A stretch of 33,433 nt of DNA from an uncultured Rhizobiaceae group bacterium (GCA_937951645.1 CALFBM010000188.1:1-33433); one strand, 5' to 3'; numbered from the stretch's first letter, positions 16,657 through 26,162 are shown. Notes: a model not told the origin generated them from the letters alone. Numbers and translations: made by a program.

Positions 16657-17658
16657 TTGCAATCAGTGGGGATGATTATCCTGCAGCGTCTGGGCTTGGG
16701 TCTGGTTACGCTCTTCGTAGTTTCTGTCGTTATTTTTGCAGCAGTTAATTTATTACCAGGCGATTTTGCCCAAGCCATTCTTGGTCAAGGGGCAACACCT
16801 GAAGCGGTAGAAGCCATTCGTGAAGACCTTGGCCTCAACAAAAATCCATTTGTTCGTTATTTTGATTGGCTAAGCGGTGCCCTTGTTGGTGATTTTGGAA
16901 CCAGCTTTGCACAAGCAAACTTTTCTGAGTTTGCGGGCTCTGATACAGGCAAGGGTGGCATTGGTTCTGTTTCAGCACAACTTGCACCACGTTTTGCAAA
17001 TACGCTTTTCCTTGCAAGTGTTGCTGCTATCATCTCAATCCCGCTTTCCCTTACATTGGGAATTTTGGCAGCACTTTATCGCAACTCTGCATATGATCGC
17101 TTTGTCAATGTCTCAACGCTTTCAGCGATTTCATCGCCTGAGTTTTTTCTGGCCTACATTCTGATTTTGGCATTGGCTGTTATTAATCCGGTCTTTCCTG
17201 CTGTTTCCAATGTTTATGATGAACTGACTTTCTGGGAGCGTCTAAACGCAACCATGTTACCGGCACTTACACTTACTTTAGCAGTTACCGCGCAAATGAT
17301 GCGAATGACACGTGCTTCGATTATCAATCTTCTGGCTAGTCCATATATTGAAATGGCTCGTCTAAAAGGCCTTAGCCCTATGCGGGTTATCGTCAAACAC
17401 GCCTTACCTAATGCGCTTGCGCCAATCATCAATGTGATTGCACTTAACCTTGCTTTCCTTATTACAGGAGTTGTGGTTGTAGAGACCGTGTTTGTTTATC
17501 CGGGTATTGGCCAGCTGTTCGTTGATAGTGTGAAAATTCGTGACATTCCAATTGTGCAGGCTTGCTGTCTTGTATTCGCGGCAACCTATATTTTGCTCAA
17601 TCTAACTGCAGATATCGCCTCCATACTAACCAATCCGCGCTTGCGGCATCCGAAGTAA
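16657..17658 (+). CDS. peptide/nickel-type ABC transporter permease (DppB-like)
   Basis: Inner-membrane permease of 333 residues of the DppB/OppB family. An N-terminal span (LGLGLVTLFVVSVVIFAAV) is followed by LLPGDFAQAILGQGATPEAVEAIREDLGL, the usual periplasmic segment, then about five more spans and the EAA-type loop EMARLKGLSPMRVIVKHALPN. The start is TTG 16657, chosen because GGGAGG ends 6 nt upstream. It is first gene of a four-gene importer operon. The solute is unknown; peptides, opines or other oligomers are typical of the family. Confidence 0.9.
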   Translation: MQSVGMIILQRLGLGLVTLFVVSVVIFAAVNLLPGDFAQAILGQGATPEAVEAIREDLGLNKNPFVRYFDWLSGALVGDFGTSFAQANFSEFAGSDTGKGGIGSVSAQLAPRFANTLFLASVAAIISIPLSLTLGILAALYRNSAYDRFVNVSTLSAISSPEFFLAYILILALAVINPVFPAVSNVYDELTFWERLNATMLPALTLTLAVTAQMMRMTRASIINLLASPYIEMARLKGLSPMRVIVKHALPNALAPIINVIALNLAFLITGVVVVETVFVYPGIGQLFVDSVKIRDIPIVQACCLVFAATYILLNLTADIASILTNPRLRHPK

Positions 17659-17670
17659 GGAGAAATTGAT

Positions 17671-18855
17671 ATGAGCGTTTTACTTTGGATTATTGGTATA
17701 ATTGTCGGGCTGCTTGCTGGCGGTTGGGTTATAAGGGCAATTGGGCAAGCCATTAACCTGCCATCAAAAAAAGCGAATATTTATTTTCGCGACATGCCAT
17801 ATTTGGCAAGCGTTGGCCTTGCTGTTGCAGTCTTTGCAATTGCAGTTATCGTCTATTTCTACTTCATTGCACCAACACCGTTTTTCGTGTGGGCCGTAAA
17901 CGGATTTATCTTCTTTGCAATTGCAGTATTCCTGTTCCGATTGTTGGGTCGAACAGTTGGCACTGATGGTACAAAAAAACTCTTCCGCCAAATGCCCCTT
18001 ACCGCTGCCTTTGGTATCGTGGTAATTTTAGTCTATGCATTTACCTCTGTATTTGCCGGTTTTATTGCCCCTTACGGACAAGAAGTTGTCTTTGCAAAAG
18101 CAAATCTTCTACCAGGGGGAGATCCGGCAACAGGTGGCGACCCTGCCCATTTGCTTGGTACAGATCAAATTGGTCGTGATATTTTATCGCGCATTATTTA
18201 TGGGGCACAAAATACCGTTGGCATTGCCTTTATTACAACTTGCATTGCCTTTCTTATAGGTACATCCATGGGCTTTCTTGCTGCTATCAAGGGGGGCTGG
18301 ATAGATCAGTTGACCTCTCGTATTGTGGATGCATTAATGGCTATACCACAACTTATCTTCGCGCTTTTGTTGATGACAATTGCAACCGCTTGGGCTGGCT
18401 CAAATGGCTTCCTTGTCACGGTCTACATGGTACTGATAATAGCGGTTCTTGATAGTACGCGCGTTTATCGTTTATCTCGCGCAGTCGGGCTTAACATTGT
18501 TGTCATGGATTATATTGAAGCTGCAAAACTGCGTGGTGAAACACTTAGCTATCTTGTTTTCAAGGAAATTCTGCCAAATGCTTTTGCGCCTCTATTGGCC
18601 GAATTTGGTCTTCGTTTCTGTTTTGTATTCTTGACCATCGCATCGCTGAGCTTTCTTGGTATAGGCATTCAGCCACCACTGGCTGACTGGGGAACCATGG
18701 TGAAAGACCTCGCCGCATTTATCAACTTTGCTCAGTTTAGCCCTCTTACCGCAGCATTACCGCTGATGGCAGCAGGTGCGATTGCACTGCTAACCGTTGG
18801 TGTAAATTTTGTGGTGGACTGGATGCTTCAGAAAACATCAGGTTTGAAGGAGTAA
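17671..18855 (+). CDS. peptide/nickel-type ABC transporter permease (DppC-like) with extra N-terminal helices
   Basis: DppC/OppC-family permease, 394 residues, about 100 longer than usual. The extra N-terminus carries three hydrophobic spans (about 3-22, 45-66, 72-92) before the normal first span (about 110-133). The core has the family's GTDQIGRDILSRIIYGAQ signature, EAAKLRGETLSYLVFKEILPN as the ATPase-docking loop, and SFLGIGIQPPLADWGTM. ATG 17671 follows AAGGAG. It starts 12 bp after the DppB-like gene and ends 4 bp before the ATPase gene. The extension may be a scaffold or assembly element; I do not know its function. Confidence 0.88.
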   Translation: MSVLLWIIGIIVGLLAGGWVIRAIGQAINLPSKKANIYFRDMPYLASVGLAVAVFAIAVIVYFYFIAPTPFFVWAVNGFIFFAIAVFLFRLLGRTVGTDGTKKLFRQMPLTAAFGIVVILVYAFTSVFAGFIAPYGQEVVFAKANLLPGGDPATGGDPAHLLGTDQIGRDILSRIIYGAQNTVGIAFITTCIAFLIGTSMGFLAAIKGGWIDQLTSRIVDALMAIPQLIFALLLMTIATAWAGSNGFLVTVYMVLIIAVLDSTRVYRLSRAVGLNIVVMDYIEAAKLRGETLSYLVFKEILPNAFAPLLAEFGLRFCFVFLTIASLSFLGIGIQPPLADWGTMVKDLAAFINFAQFSPLTAALPLMAAGAIALLTVGVNFVVDWMLQKTSGLKE

Positions 18856-18859
18856 TCAA

Positions 18860-20518
18860 ATGAGCAAGCAAGAACTCCTTTTAAAAGTCCGAGGCCTGAA
18901 AATTGAAGGTCGTTCAGATGAAAACTGGAACCAGATTGTAAACGGCGTTGACCTTGATCTGCACAAGGGTGAAGTGCTTGGCCTGATTGGTGAATCCGGC
19001 GCGGGCAAATCCACTATTGGTCTGGCCGCAATGGGTTTTACCCGAGATGGCTGCCGCATTTCAGAAGGTGCTGTTGAATTTGACGGCATTGATTTGGTCA
19101 ATGCAGATGCTGCTACCAAACGCGGTCTGCTTGGCAAACGCATTGCCTATGTTGCGCAATCAGCTGCTGCAAGTTTTAATCCTGCTCATCGTTTGATGGA
19201 ACAACATACCGAAGGCCCTGTTCAGCATAATGTGTTTTCTGCAGCTGAGAGTGAAGCAGACGGAATTGAGCTTTATAGAAAGCTTAGATTACCTGATCCT
19301 GAAAACATTGGCTTTCGTTATCCGCATCAGGTTTCTGGTGGTCAACTTCAACGTGCCATGACGGCAATGGCGATGGCTTGCCGTCCTGATTTGATCATCT
19401 TTGATGAACCTACAACCGCACTTGATGTTACCACACAAATTGAGGTTCTTGCCTCCATTCGCGATATCGTTGAGCAATTTAATACAGCTGCAATTTACAT
19501 CACACATGATCTCGCAGTTGTAGCGCAAATGGCTGATAAGATTAAGGTGCTTCTCAAGGGTGATCAGGTTGAAGAAGCCGATACCCGCACTATGCTTTCA
19601 AACCCGCAAGAAGAATATACAAAATCTCTTTGGGCAGTGCGCAGCTTTACGCGTGAGCAAAAACCAATGGCACCTGCAAGTGAAACGCCTGTTGTCAGCA
19701 TCAAGAATGTTACAGCTGCTTATGGCGGTGGAACAGTTAAAGTTCTTCATGATGTAAGTTTTGATATTCATGCGGGTCGTACGGTTGCTGTTGTGGGAGA
19801 ATCTGGTTCTGGGAAGTCCACAACCGCGCGCTGCATTACCGGTTTGTTACCGCCACTTGAAGGTTCAATTGAATTTGATGGCGTTGAACTTCCCGCTGAT
19901 TACCGTGACCGCGACAAGAGCCAGCTTCGTCAAGCCCAAATGATTTATCAGATGGCTGATACAGCACTTAACCCGCGTAAAACAATTGGTGAAATTATTG
20001 GCCGTCCGGTTGAGTTTTATTTGGGACTTACAGGGACGACCAAACGCAAGCGTGTTGAAGAATTGCTGGATGTTCTGGAACTGGAACCAAACCAATATAT
20101 AGACCGTCTACCATCAGAACTTTCTGGCGGTCAGAAACAACGTATTGGTATTGGTCGTGCACTGGCTGCTGAACCAAAATTTATCATTTGTGACGAGGTT
20201 ACCTCAGCATTAGACCAATTGGTTGCCGAGGGCATTTTGCGCACTCTTGCTAAACTGCAAGATGATTTGGGTCTTGCTTACATGTTTATTACACATGACC
20301 TTGCTACAGTTAAATCAATTGCTGATGAGGTTGTCGTGATGAAAGAGGGACGCGTTGTGGAAGCTGGGCCTAAGGATGTCATGTTCAAGCCACCACATCA
20401 TGCTTATACCGACTTGTTACTAAGCTCGGTTCCTGAAATGGACCCTGATTGGCTTGACCAGTTGCTTGAAGAACGTGGTGTTAATAATATTGGAGACGCT
20501 GCAAGCAGCAAAATATAG
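18860..20518 (+). CDS. fused double ATP-binding protein (DppD-DppF type)
   Basis: A 552-residue cytoplasmic ATPase with two complete ABC domains in one chain, replacing the usual separate DppD and DppF. Domain 1 (about 1-270): Walker A GESGAGKST, signature VSGGQLQRAMTAMAM, Walker B LIIFDEPTTALD, switch THD. Domain 2 (about 280-552): Walker A GESGSGKST, signature LSGGQKQRIGIGRAL, Walker B FIICDEVTSALD, switch THD. Both sites look catalytically intact. ATG 18860 follows GAAGGAG. It lies between the permeases and the binding protein, with a 79-bp gap to the latter. Confidence 0.92.
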   Translation: MSKQELLLKVRGLKIEGRSDENWNQIVNGVDLDLHKGEVLGLIGESGAGKSTIGLAAMGFTRDGCRISEGAVEFDGIDLVNADAATKRGLLGKRIAYVAQSAAASFNPAHRLMEQHTEGPVQHNVFSAAESEADGIELYRKLRLPDPENIGFRYPHQVSGGQLQRAMTAMAMACRPDLIIFDEPTTALDVTTQIEVLASIRDIVEQFNTAAIYITHDLAVVAQMADKIKVLLKGDQVEEADTRTMLSNPQEEYTKSLWAVRSFTREQKPMAPASETPVVSIKNVTAAYGGGTVKVLHDVSFDIHAGRTVAVVGESGSGKSTTARCITGLLPPLEGSIEFDGVELPADYRDRDKSQLRQAQMIYQMADTALNPRKTIGEIIGRPVEFYLGLTGTTKRKRVEELLDVLELEPNQYIDRLPSELSGGQKQRIGIGRALAAEPKFIICDEVTSALDQLVAEGILRTLAKLQDDLGLAYMFITHDLATVKSIADEVVVMKEGRVVEAGPKDVMFKPPHHAYTDLLLSSVPEMDPDWLDQLLEERGVNNIGDAASSKI

Positions 20519-20597
20519 GAATTTCGCCATGCTTGGAGGGGTGGCGCAATAAAATGACGGGAAACCCGCATACTTTTAACTTAGGAGAGAGAAAACA

Positions 20598-22145
20598 ATG
20601 AATTTTAATCTTGATCGCCGTAGCGTATTGAAAACGGGCGCTGCAGCAGCTGCTGCAACTGCCATGACTTCAATACCGGCAAAAGCTGCAAAAAAAGGCG
20701 GAAAGCTTCGCCTTGGTCTTGCTGGCGCAAACACATCTGACAGCTGGGATGGGCGTACACATTCTGACTCATTCATGATCATTATGGCACACGGTGCTGT
20801 TTTTGATTGCCTTACAGAAGTGGGCGCTGATGGAAACCTAAAAGGTGAATTGGCTGAAAGCTGGGAAGCATCCGCTGATGCAAAGACCTGGACTTTCAAA
20901 CTTCGCAAAGGCGTAACATTCCATAACGGCAAGGCATTTGGTGCAGATGATGTAATCGCATCCCTGCAAATGCACACTGCTGAAGGTGCCAAATCTGCTG
21001 CCAAGCCAATCGTTGAAGCTATTGCAGAGATGACAAAAGTCAGCGACAGCGAAGTCAAGTTCACGCTTAAAGCGGGTAACGCTGACTTCCCGTTCCTGCT
21101 TTCTGACTACCACATCCTGATGTACCCGGCAGGTGGTGCAGATGAAGCAATTGCTAAAGGTATTGGTACCGGTCTTTATTCAGTTGTTAGTTTTGACCCG
21201 GGTGTACGTTGTACATTGAAGCGCGTTGCCGGTCACTACAAAGGCGATGAAGCTGGTTTCTTTGATGAAGTCGAAGCTATTGCAATCAATGATTCATCTG
21301 CTCGCCAAAACGCAATCATGACAGGTCAGGTTGATGCGATTAACCGCGTGGACTTTAAAACTGAAGCGTTGATGAAGGCTAATCCAAACGTCAACATCTT
21401 TGAAGTAACAGGTAACCAGCATTACACATTCCCAATGCTTACAAAAGTTGCACCTTTCGACAATATGAAAGTGCGCCAGGCATTGAAATACGCTGTAAAT
21501 CGCCAGGAGCTTGTAGACAAGGTTCTTCTGGGTCACGGCCAAGTTGCCAACGACCACCCAATCGGCCCTGCAAACCCATATTACCATGCTGATCTTGAGC
21601 AAAACTCATATGATCCAGACAGGGCAAAATCCCTAATCAAGGAAGCTGGTCTTTCAGGTCTCAAAGTTGACCTTTCAGCTGCAAATGCGGCGTTCTCTGG
21701 AGCCATTGATGCAGCCCAGCTCTATCAGGCATCTGCCAAAGCTGCAGGTATTGATATTAATGTTGTTCAAGAGCCAGATGATGGCTACTGGTCAAATGTA
21801 TGGCTGAAAAAAGCATGGTGTGCATGTTACTGGTCAGGCCGGGCAACTGAAGACTGGATGTTCTCAACTGCATATGAAACGGGTGTTCCGTGGAACGATA
21901 CAAGCTGGGAAAACGCCCGCTTCCAGGAACTGTTGCTTCTTGCACGTGCTGAACTGGATTCAGGCAAACGCAAAACCATGTATCATGAAATGCAGATGCT
22001 AATGTCAAAAGAAGGTGGAACTGTTATTCCAATGTACGCCAACTACGTGGATGCACATAGCACCAAGCTTGCGAATACAGGTCAATTTGGCAACAACTTC
22101 CAGATGGATGGTTCGCGCATGATTGAACGCTGGTGGTTTGCATAA
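20598..22145 (+). CDS. ABC transporter substrate-binding protein family 5 (DppA-like), Tat-exported
   Basis: Periplasmic solute receptor of 515 residues, SBP_bac_5 family. The N-terminus carries a twin-arginine motif, DRRSVLK (Arg7-Arg8), then an Ala-rich hydrophobic stretch and a likely cut near AKA|AKKGG, so it is probably exported folded by Tat. Family features include LAESWEASADAKTWTFKLRKGVTFHNGK and the DDVIASL segment. ATG 20598 follows AGGAGAGAG. Unusually for such operons the receptor gene comes last, after permeases and fused ATPase, with a short CGGG-AAA-CCCG hairpin (20558-20568) in the gap that may set its level. The ligand is unknown. Confidence 0.9.
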   Translation: MNFNLDRRSVLKTGAAAAAATAMTSIPAKAAKKGGKLRLGLAGANTSDSWDGRTHSDSFMIIMAHGAVFDCLTEVGADGNLKGELAESWEASADAKTWTFKLRKGVTFHNGKAFGADDVIASLQMHTAEGAKSAAKPIVEAIAEMTKVSDSEVKFTLKAGNADFPFLLSDYHILMYPAGGADEAIAKGIGTGLYSVVSFDPGVRCTLKRVAGHYKGDEAGFFDEVEAIAINDSSARQNAIMTGQVDAINRVDFKTEALMKANPNVNIFEVTGNQHYTFPMLTKVAPFDNMKVRQALKYAVNRQELVDKVLLGHGQVANDHPIGPANPYYHADLEQNSYDPDRAKSLIKEAGLSGLKVDLSAANAAFSGAIDAAQLYQASAKAAGIDINVVQEPDDGYWSNVWLKKAWCACYWSGRATEDWMFSTAYETGVPWNDTSWENARFQELLLLARAELDSGKRKTMYHEMQMLMSKEGGTVIPMYANYVDAHSTKLANTGQFGNNFQMDGSRMIERWWFA

Positions 22146-22175
22146 GCTTTAGCTTATTAAACTGACTAACTGTTT

Positions 22176-22213
22176 CGGGCGCTTCCAATATTATTTGTGA
22201 GCGCCCGTTTTTT
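22176..22213 (+). terminator. intrinsic terminator of peptide-type ABC operon
   Basis: CGGGCGCT (22176-22183) pairs with AGCGCCCG (22200-22207) around a 16-nt loop and is followed by a run of T. It lies between this operon and the convergent PHA operon and ends the rightward transcript. Confidence 0.8.
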
Positions 22214-22221
22214 ATGGGACG

Positions 22222-24162
22222 TTAAATATTATCGCGGGTTGCGAAAATATAATCCGAAGCTTCCTGCTTGGTCTCGAAGATATGTGGCTGTATTGAGCGC
22301 TGCTTTAAATCCTCACCCAATTTCTGACGCAAGAAGGCGCTCGTCGTATAGTGCGTGGATGTTAAATAATAATCATATTCAAGCTGACTTAGCAGATTGG
22401 CAAATTTGCCAGCCAAAGGTGGCGCAATGGAAATGCCATCATGGTTTGAGACTATATTGACCTTCTCACCAAGATTCTTGAAAAACTTGTTTAATTCTCT
22501 ATCCAGTTTTGCAAGATCATCTTTTGTAGCAATATCCAAACCACTCAGATTGGCAAAAACAATATTTTGCTGCTTGTCATAATACATTCTATTAACAGTA
22601 GGAATTTCAAGCAGAGTCTTGCGTAACTTCATACCCCTGTTTTCAAAGATACATTTATCCATTGAAATCGGTTCATCAATGATGGGTTCAAAATCCATAT
22701 GAGCGAGAATATCATTTTCAATGCTAATGCCGGGCGCGACCTCACTAAGTTTAAAGCCTTGATCTGTTAACTTGAAAACACAGCGCTCGGTGATGTATAA
22801 AACCTCTTTACCTTGATCTGCTGAATATTTGCCGTTGAAAGTTATTTGCTCAACATCAGAAATAAACTTCCTGGCTCTGCCCTCATTGACGATTTTCAGC
22901 TTTCCATCACCTGTCTTGATCTTTAAGCCACCAGCGGTGAACGTCCCAACAAAGAGCACTTTTCTTGCATTTTGGGAAATGTTGATAAAACCACCAGCAC
23001 CTGCAAAACGTTCCTTGAAACGACTGACATTGACATTACCGCTCCTGTCCGTTTCGGCCATTCCCAGACAGGCAAGGTCAAGACCGCCACCATCATAAAA
23101 ATCAAATTGCTGATTGGTTTGTATAATCGCATTGGCATTAATTGCTGCACCAAAATCAAGTCCTGATTGCGGAACACCGCCCAGCACGCCTGCTTCTGTG
23201 GTGAGCGTGATGTTGTTGATAATATTTTCCTCATTGGCAACAGCACCAACACCTTCAGGCATACCTATACCTAGATTAACAACACCGTTTACAGGTAATT
23301 CCATTGCAGCACGCCGTGCAATGATCTTGCGTTCTGAAAGTTCCATTGGCACGGGATCATTCACGACACTTACCATACGTCCGGTAAAGCCGTGATTATA
23401 AGATGTCTTATAGGTTTGATGATGCTCATCAGGTTCCGATATAACAACACAATCAACCAGATTGCCCGGCACTATAACGTCTTTGGGAGAAAGCGAACCA
23501 GGTGCTGCAATACGTTCAACTTGTGCAATGACAAGACCACCGGAATTCTTTGCAGCCATGGCAATCGAGAGCATGTCCAATGTTAATGCTTCTCGCTCCA
23601 TGGTAATGTTTCCAAGCGGGTCAGCGGTTGTGCCCCTGATAAGGGCAACATCAACAGGAATAGATTGGTAGAAAAGCCATTCCTCATTATTGATCTCTTT
23701 AAGCTCAACCAATGGGTTTGTCGTAATATCATTAATTGCCCCCCCACATTGACGCGGATCTACAAACGTATGCAGCCCTACTTTTGAAAACATGCCTGGT
23801 TTTCCCGCCGCAATATCCCTGTAGAGTTGGGAGATACAACCCAAAGGCAAATTATAAGCTTCAATCTTATTGTTAACCGCCATTTCGCCAAGCTTGGGGA
23901 CAAGCGACCAATGACCACCAACAGCACGTTTTACAAGGCCAGGCTTTGCCAATCGGTTTAAACCCTTATTCTTGCCATCACCTGGAGCTGCTGCAAAAAG
24001 CAGGGAAATATCTCTTGGAGCGCCATGGGTCAAGAACCGCTCTTCAATCCCACGCAAAAGGCTTTCAGGTGTACCAATACCCACAAACCCTGAAACACAA
24101 ACCGTATCGCCATCACCAATGGTTGCAATTGCACTTTCGAGCGAGACAACTTTATCTACCAT
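22222..24162 (-). CDS. family I CoA-transferase, propionate CoA-transferase-like, with C-terminal extension
   Basis: Fused alpha/beta acyl-CoA:carboxylate CoA-transferase of 646 residues. Such enzymes move CoA from acetyl- or another acyl-CoA to short acids such as propionate, lactate, 3- or 4-hydroxybutyrate. The N-terminal half has GDTVCVSGFVGIGTPE; the catalytic Glu is expected to be Glu323 in TTEAGVLGGVPQSGLDFG, a position very close to that of the clostridial propionate enzyme. The typical core ends near residue 510, and about 135 further residues form a separate region not found in the minimal enzyme. ATG 24162 is 5 bp after the phaC stop, and this is the last gene of the five-gene PHA operon, so supply of hydroxyacyl-CoA to PhaEC is likely. 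The true acid substrate is unknown. Confidence 0.87.
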   Translation of the reverse strand: MVDKVVSLESAIATIGDGDTVCVSGFVGIGTPESLLRGIEERFLTHGAPRDISLLFAAAPGDGKNKGLNRLAKPGLVKRAVGGHWSLVPKLGEMAVNNKIEAYNLPLGCISQLYRDIAAGKPGMFSKVGLHTFVDPRQCGGAINDITTNPLVELKEINNEEWLFYQSIPVDVALIRGTTADPLGNITMEREALTLDMLSIAMAAKNSGGLVIAQVERIAAPGSLSPKDVIVPGNLVDCVVISEPDEHHQTYKTSYNHGFTGRMVSVVNDPVPMELSERKIIARRAAMELPVNGVVNLGIGMPEGVGAVANEENIINNITLTTEAGVLGGVPQSGLDFGAAINANAIIQTNQQFDFYDGGGLDLACLGMAETDRSGNVNVSRFKERFAGAGGFINISQNARKVLFVGTFTAGGLKIKTGDGKLKIVNEGRARKFISDVEQITFNGKYSADQGKEVLYITERCVFKLTDQGFKLSEVAPGISIENDILAHMDFEPIIDEPISMDKCIFENRGMKLRKTLLEIPTVNRMYYDKQQNIVFANLSGLDIATKDDLAKLDRELNKFFKNLGEKVNIVSNHDGISIAPPLAGKFANLLSQLEYDYYLTSTHYTTSAFLRQKLGEDLKQRSIQPHIFETKQEASDYIFATRDNI

Positions 24163-24167
24163 TTGAT

Positions 24168-25355
24168 CTATGCCTTCTTACGGGTTTGTTTCTTCGGCTT
24201 TTTATTTTTTTGTTCCTTTTGCAGCCAATCAACAAGCCCCCCCGCTACAACGCCTTGTGCTTTGCGACTTACAAACACGCCGACGTGACCACCGGGAAAT
24301 CCTATTTCTTCATAATTTTTTGACGGAACAAACTTGGCCAATGCCTTTGAGCAACTAACAGGAATAATGTGATCCTGCTCTGCATAAATATTTAGAACAG
24401 GACATGCAATTTCTGCAAGGTCCAGCTTTTTACCACAAAGTTCGAACTCTCCTTTTACGAGTAGATTTTCACGGTATAAATCGTTCAGCCATTGGCGTGC
24501 TGCTTCGCCTGGATGATCCGGGCGATCTGCAATCCATTTTTCCATTCGCAGGAAATTAAGCATCATCGGCTCATTCCCTTCCATTCGGGCAAGGCCAATA
24601 TTATATTTGGTCATGCTGGTAATTGGTGTGAGGGAGGAAAAAATGGCGCCTGTCATTTCACCTGGCAACATGCCGTGGGTGTCAATTACCAAGTTAACAT
24701 CGTCTTTTGAAAGGTTGCCAATCCAGGAATTTAAAAACCCCTCACCACGCCAGAAATTCTCCTGATCACCATGAAAATCAATCGGCGTAATAGCAAGCGC
24801 AAGACCTGCAAAAAGCTCTGGCCTGAAAGCTGCCAACATAGTTGCAAAGGTTCCACCTTCACAAATGCCAAAGATATTTACAGGTTTATTCCCATTGACC
24901 TTACAAACATGCTCAACACAAGAACCCAGATAAAGCTCTACGTAATCATCAAAATTCAAAAATTGATCTGCTCGTGTAGGATTACCCCAATCAACGACAT
25001 AAAGATCTATACCTTCCATTAAAAGATTGCGCACCATGGAGCGATCTTCCTGCAAATCAATCATTGTTTGGCGGCCAAATAAACCGTAGCAAATGATCAT
25101 TGGAGGAATGTCAGCCCTGACTTTGGCAAGCGGCTTATAGCGCAGTAGACGCACCTTATCGATTTCAAACACAACATCAGCAGGTGTTTCAGCGATTGCG
25201 ATGTCTTCATTTTTAACCTTGCCAAGGAATCCATTGGATTTAACCATGCGCTCGCCAGCTTCAAGCATTTTTTGCCATGTTAGCATCCAGGCTTTTTGAG
25301 CAAGCTCTAGATCGTCAATGGGTTGCCCATCCTTGTCGCGTTGAATTGGCATCAT
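24168..25355 (-). CDS. phaC: class III polyhydroxyalkanoate synthase catalytic subunit PhaC
   Basis: Alpha/beta-fold polymerase of 395 residues, the short size of class III synthases, against ~560-600 for class I. It polymerises hydroxyacyl-CoA into PHA on the granule surface. The triad is visible: nucleophile Cys165 in the lipase-like box GICEGG, Asp328 in YAEQDHIIP, His357 in GGHVGVF; the Asp-His spacing of 29 equals that of the Allochromatium enzyme. MIDLQEDRSMVRNLL and VVDWGNP are typical class III segments. The C-terminal 15 residues are strongly Lys-rich, unlike the usual ending. A GAAGGGG SD precedes ATG 25355, 3 bp after phaE. It needs PhaE as partner. Confidence 0.93.
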   Translation of the reverse strand: MMPIQRDKDGQPIDDLELAQKAWMLTWQKMLEAGERMVKSNGFLGKVKNEDIAIAETPADVVFEIDKVRLLRYKPLAKVRADIPPMIICYGLFGRQTMIDLQEDRSMVRNLLMEGIDLYVVDWGNPTRADQFLNFDDYVELYLGSCVEHVCKVNGNKPVNIFGICEGGTFATMLAAFRPELFAGLALAITPIDFHGDQENFWRGEGFLNSWIGNLSKDDVNLVIDTHGMLPGEMTGAIFSSLTPITSMTKYNIGLARMEGNEPMMLNFLRMEKWIADRPDHPGEAARQWLNDLYRENLLVKGEFELCGKKLDLAEIACPVLNIYAEQDHIIPVSCSKALAKFVPSKNYEEIGFPGGHVGVFVSRKAQGVVAGGLVDWLQKEQKNKKPKKQTRKKA

Positions 25356-25358
25356 TAT

Positions 25359-26162
25359 TTAATGCCCCTTCAGGCTGGCTAATTCACGCTTAACCTTGCG
25401 CAGCTCACGGCGAAGCTCATGAACTGTCTTTATAAGGTCATCCATCTCTGTTCGCGTAGGCATTTGGTACATTTCAGACCATGCTTCTGCCAAATCTTTT
25501 TGTCTGGCTTTTATTTCTGTCGAGGAGCGAATCATGCGGCGTTGCGCATCCATATACTCGCCTGAGCGCTGTGTTTCCAAAAGCTCATGATTAGCTGCAC
25601 TTAACCATGCATTCATTGCAGCTTCCGAGTCTGGAGCTTTAAGATCCTCTATGGAGTAATTTTCATTAAAGCGCCCATAAGTTCTCACCCAGGCATCCTG
25701 CATGACCTTACCCATGTCGCTAGCTGCTTGCGTATAGTCCAATGTTTCACGCCAGGTTTCAGCTGCCTCGTGTTGCGGCGTTGCAAGATCGGCAAACTTT
25801 GGCCCGTCTGCTATTGATTGTAATATGATACGCAGTTGTTCCGGCGCGTATTTTGTCCAGTTTGCGGGTTCAAGCAGAGCCAGAAATGCATTACCTGACT
25901 TTGTGAATTGATCAGCCAAATTTTCTGACTTGCCAGAAAAAATATTTGAATCCCAATCCGGTACCCAGGTTTTAATGAAACTTTCCCAAGATGGAAAAGT
26001 TTCATTCATTTTCATTTGACTTGAAAAATCAGGCATTTTTTCAAAGGATTTATTGAAGATTTCCATAGCCTCTGTCTGAGATTTGAAAAAAGCATCCTGG
26101 CCTTTTTCCCAAATCTCAAACATCTGATCCATACCACCTTCGCCCTTGCCTTTATTGCTCAT
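25359..26162 (-). CDS. phaE: class III polyhydroxyalkanoate synthase subunit PhaE
   Basis: Non-catalytic partner of PhaC, 267 residues from ATG 26162, which has GGAG 6 nt upstream; a TTG four codons earlier (26174) lacks an SD. It is mostly helical, with an acidic and aromatic N-terminal half (MFEIWEKGQDAFFKSQTEAMEIFNKSF, then PSWESFIKTWVPDWDS), a YGRFNENYSIEDLKAPDSEA segment of the PhaE type, and a C-terminal coiled coil (VHELRRELRKVKREL). PhaE proteins bind PhaC and activate it. The gene lies directly before phaC with a 3-bp gap. Sequence conservation in PhaE is low; the pairing with a class III PhaC makes the call secure. Confidence 0.87.
   Translation of the reverse strand: MSNKGKGEGGMDQMFEIWEKGQDAFFKSQTEAMEIFNKSFEKMPDFSSQMKMNETFPSWESFIKTWVPDWDSNIFSGKSENLADQFTKSGNAFLALLEPANWTKYAPEQLRIILQSIADGPKFADLATPQHEAAETWRETLDYTQAASDMGKVMQDAWVRTYGRFNENYSIEDLKAPDSEAAMNAWLSAANHELLETQRSGEYMDAQRRMIRSSTEIKARQKDLAEAWSEMYQMPTRTEMDDLIKTVHELRRELRKVKRELASLKGH

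Noticed and set aside
20576-21064. 162-codon minus-strand frame inside the binding protein gene
   Set aside because: It is antisense to the Tat signal and conserved receptor core and has no supporting SD or motif.
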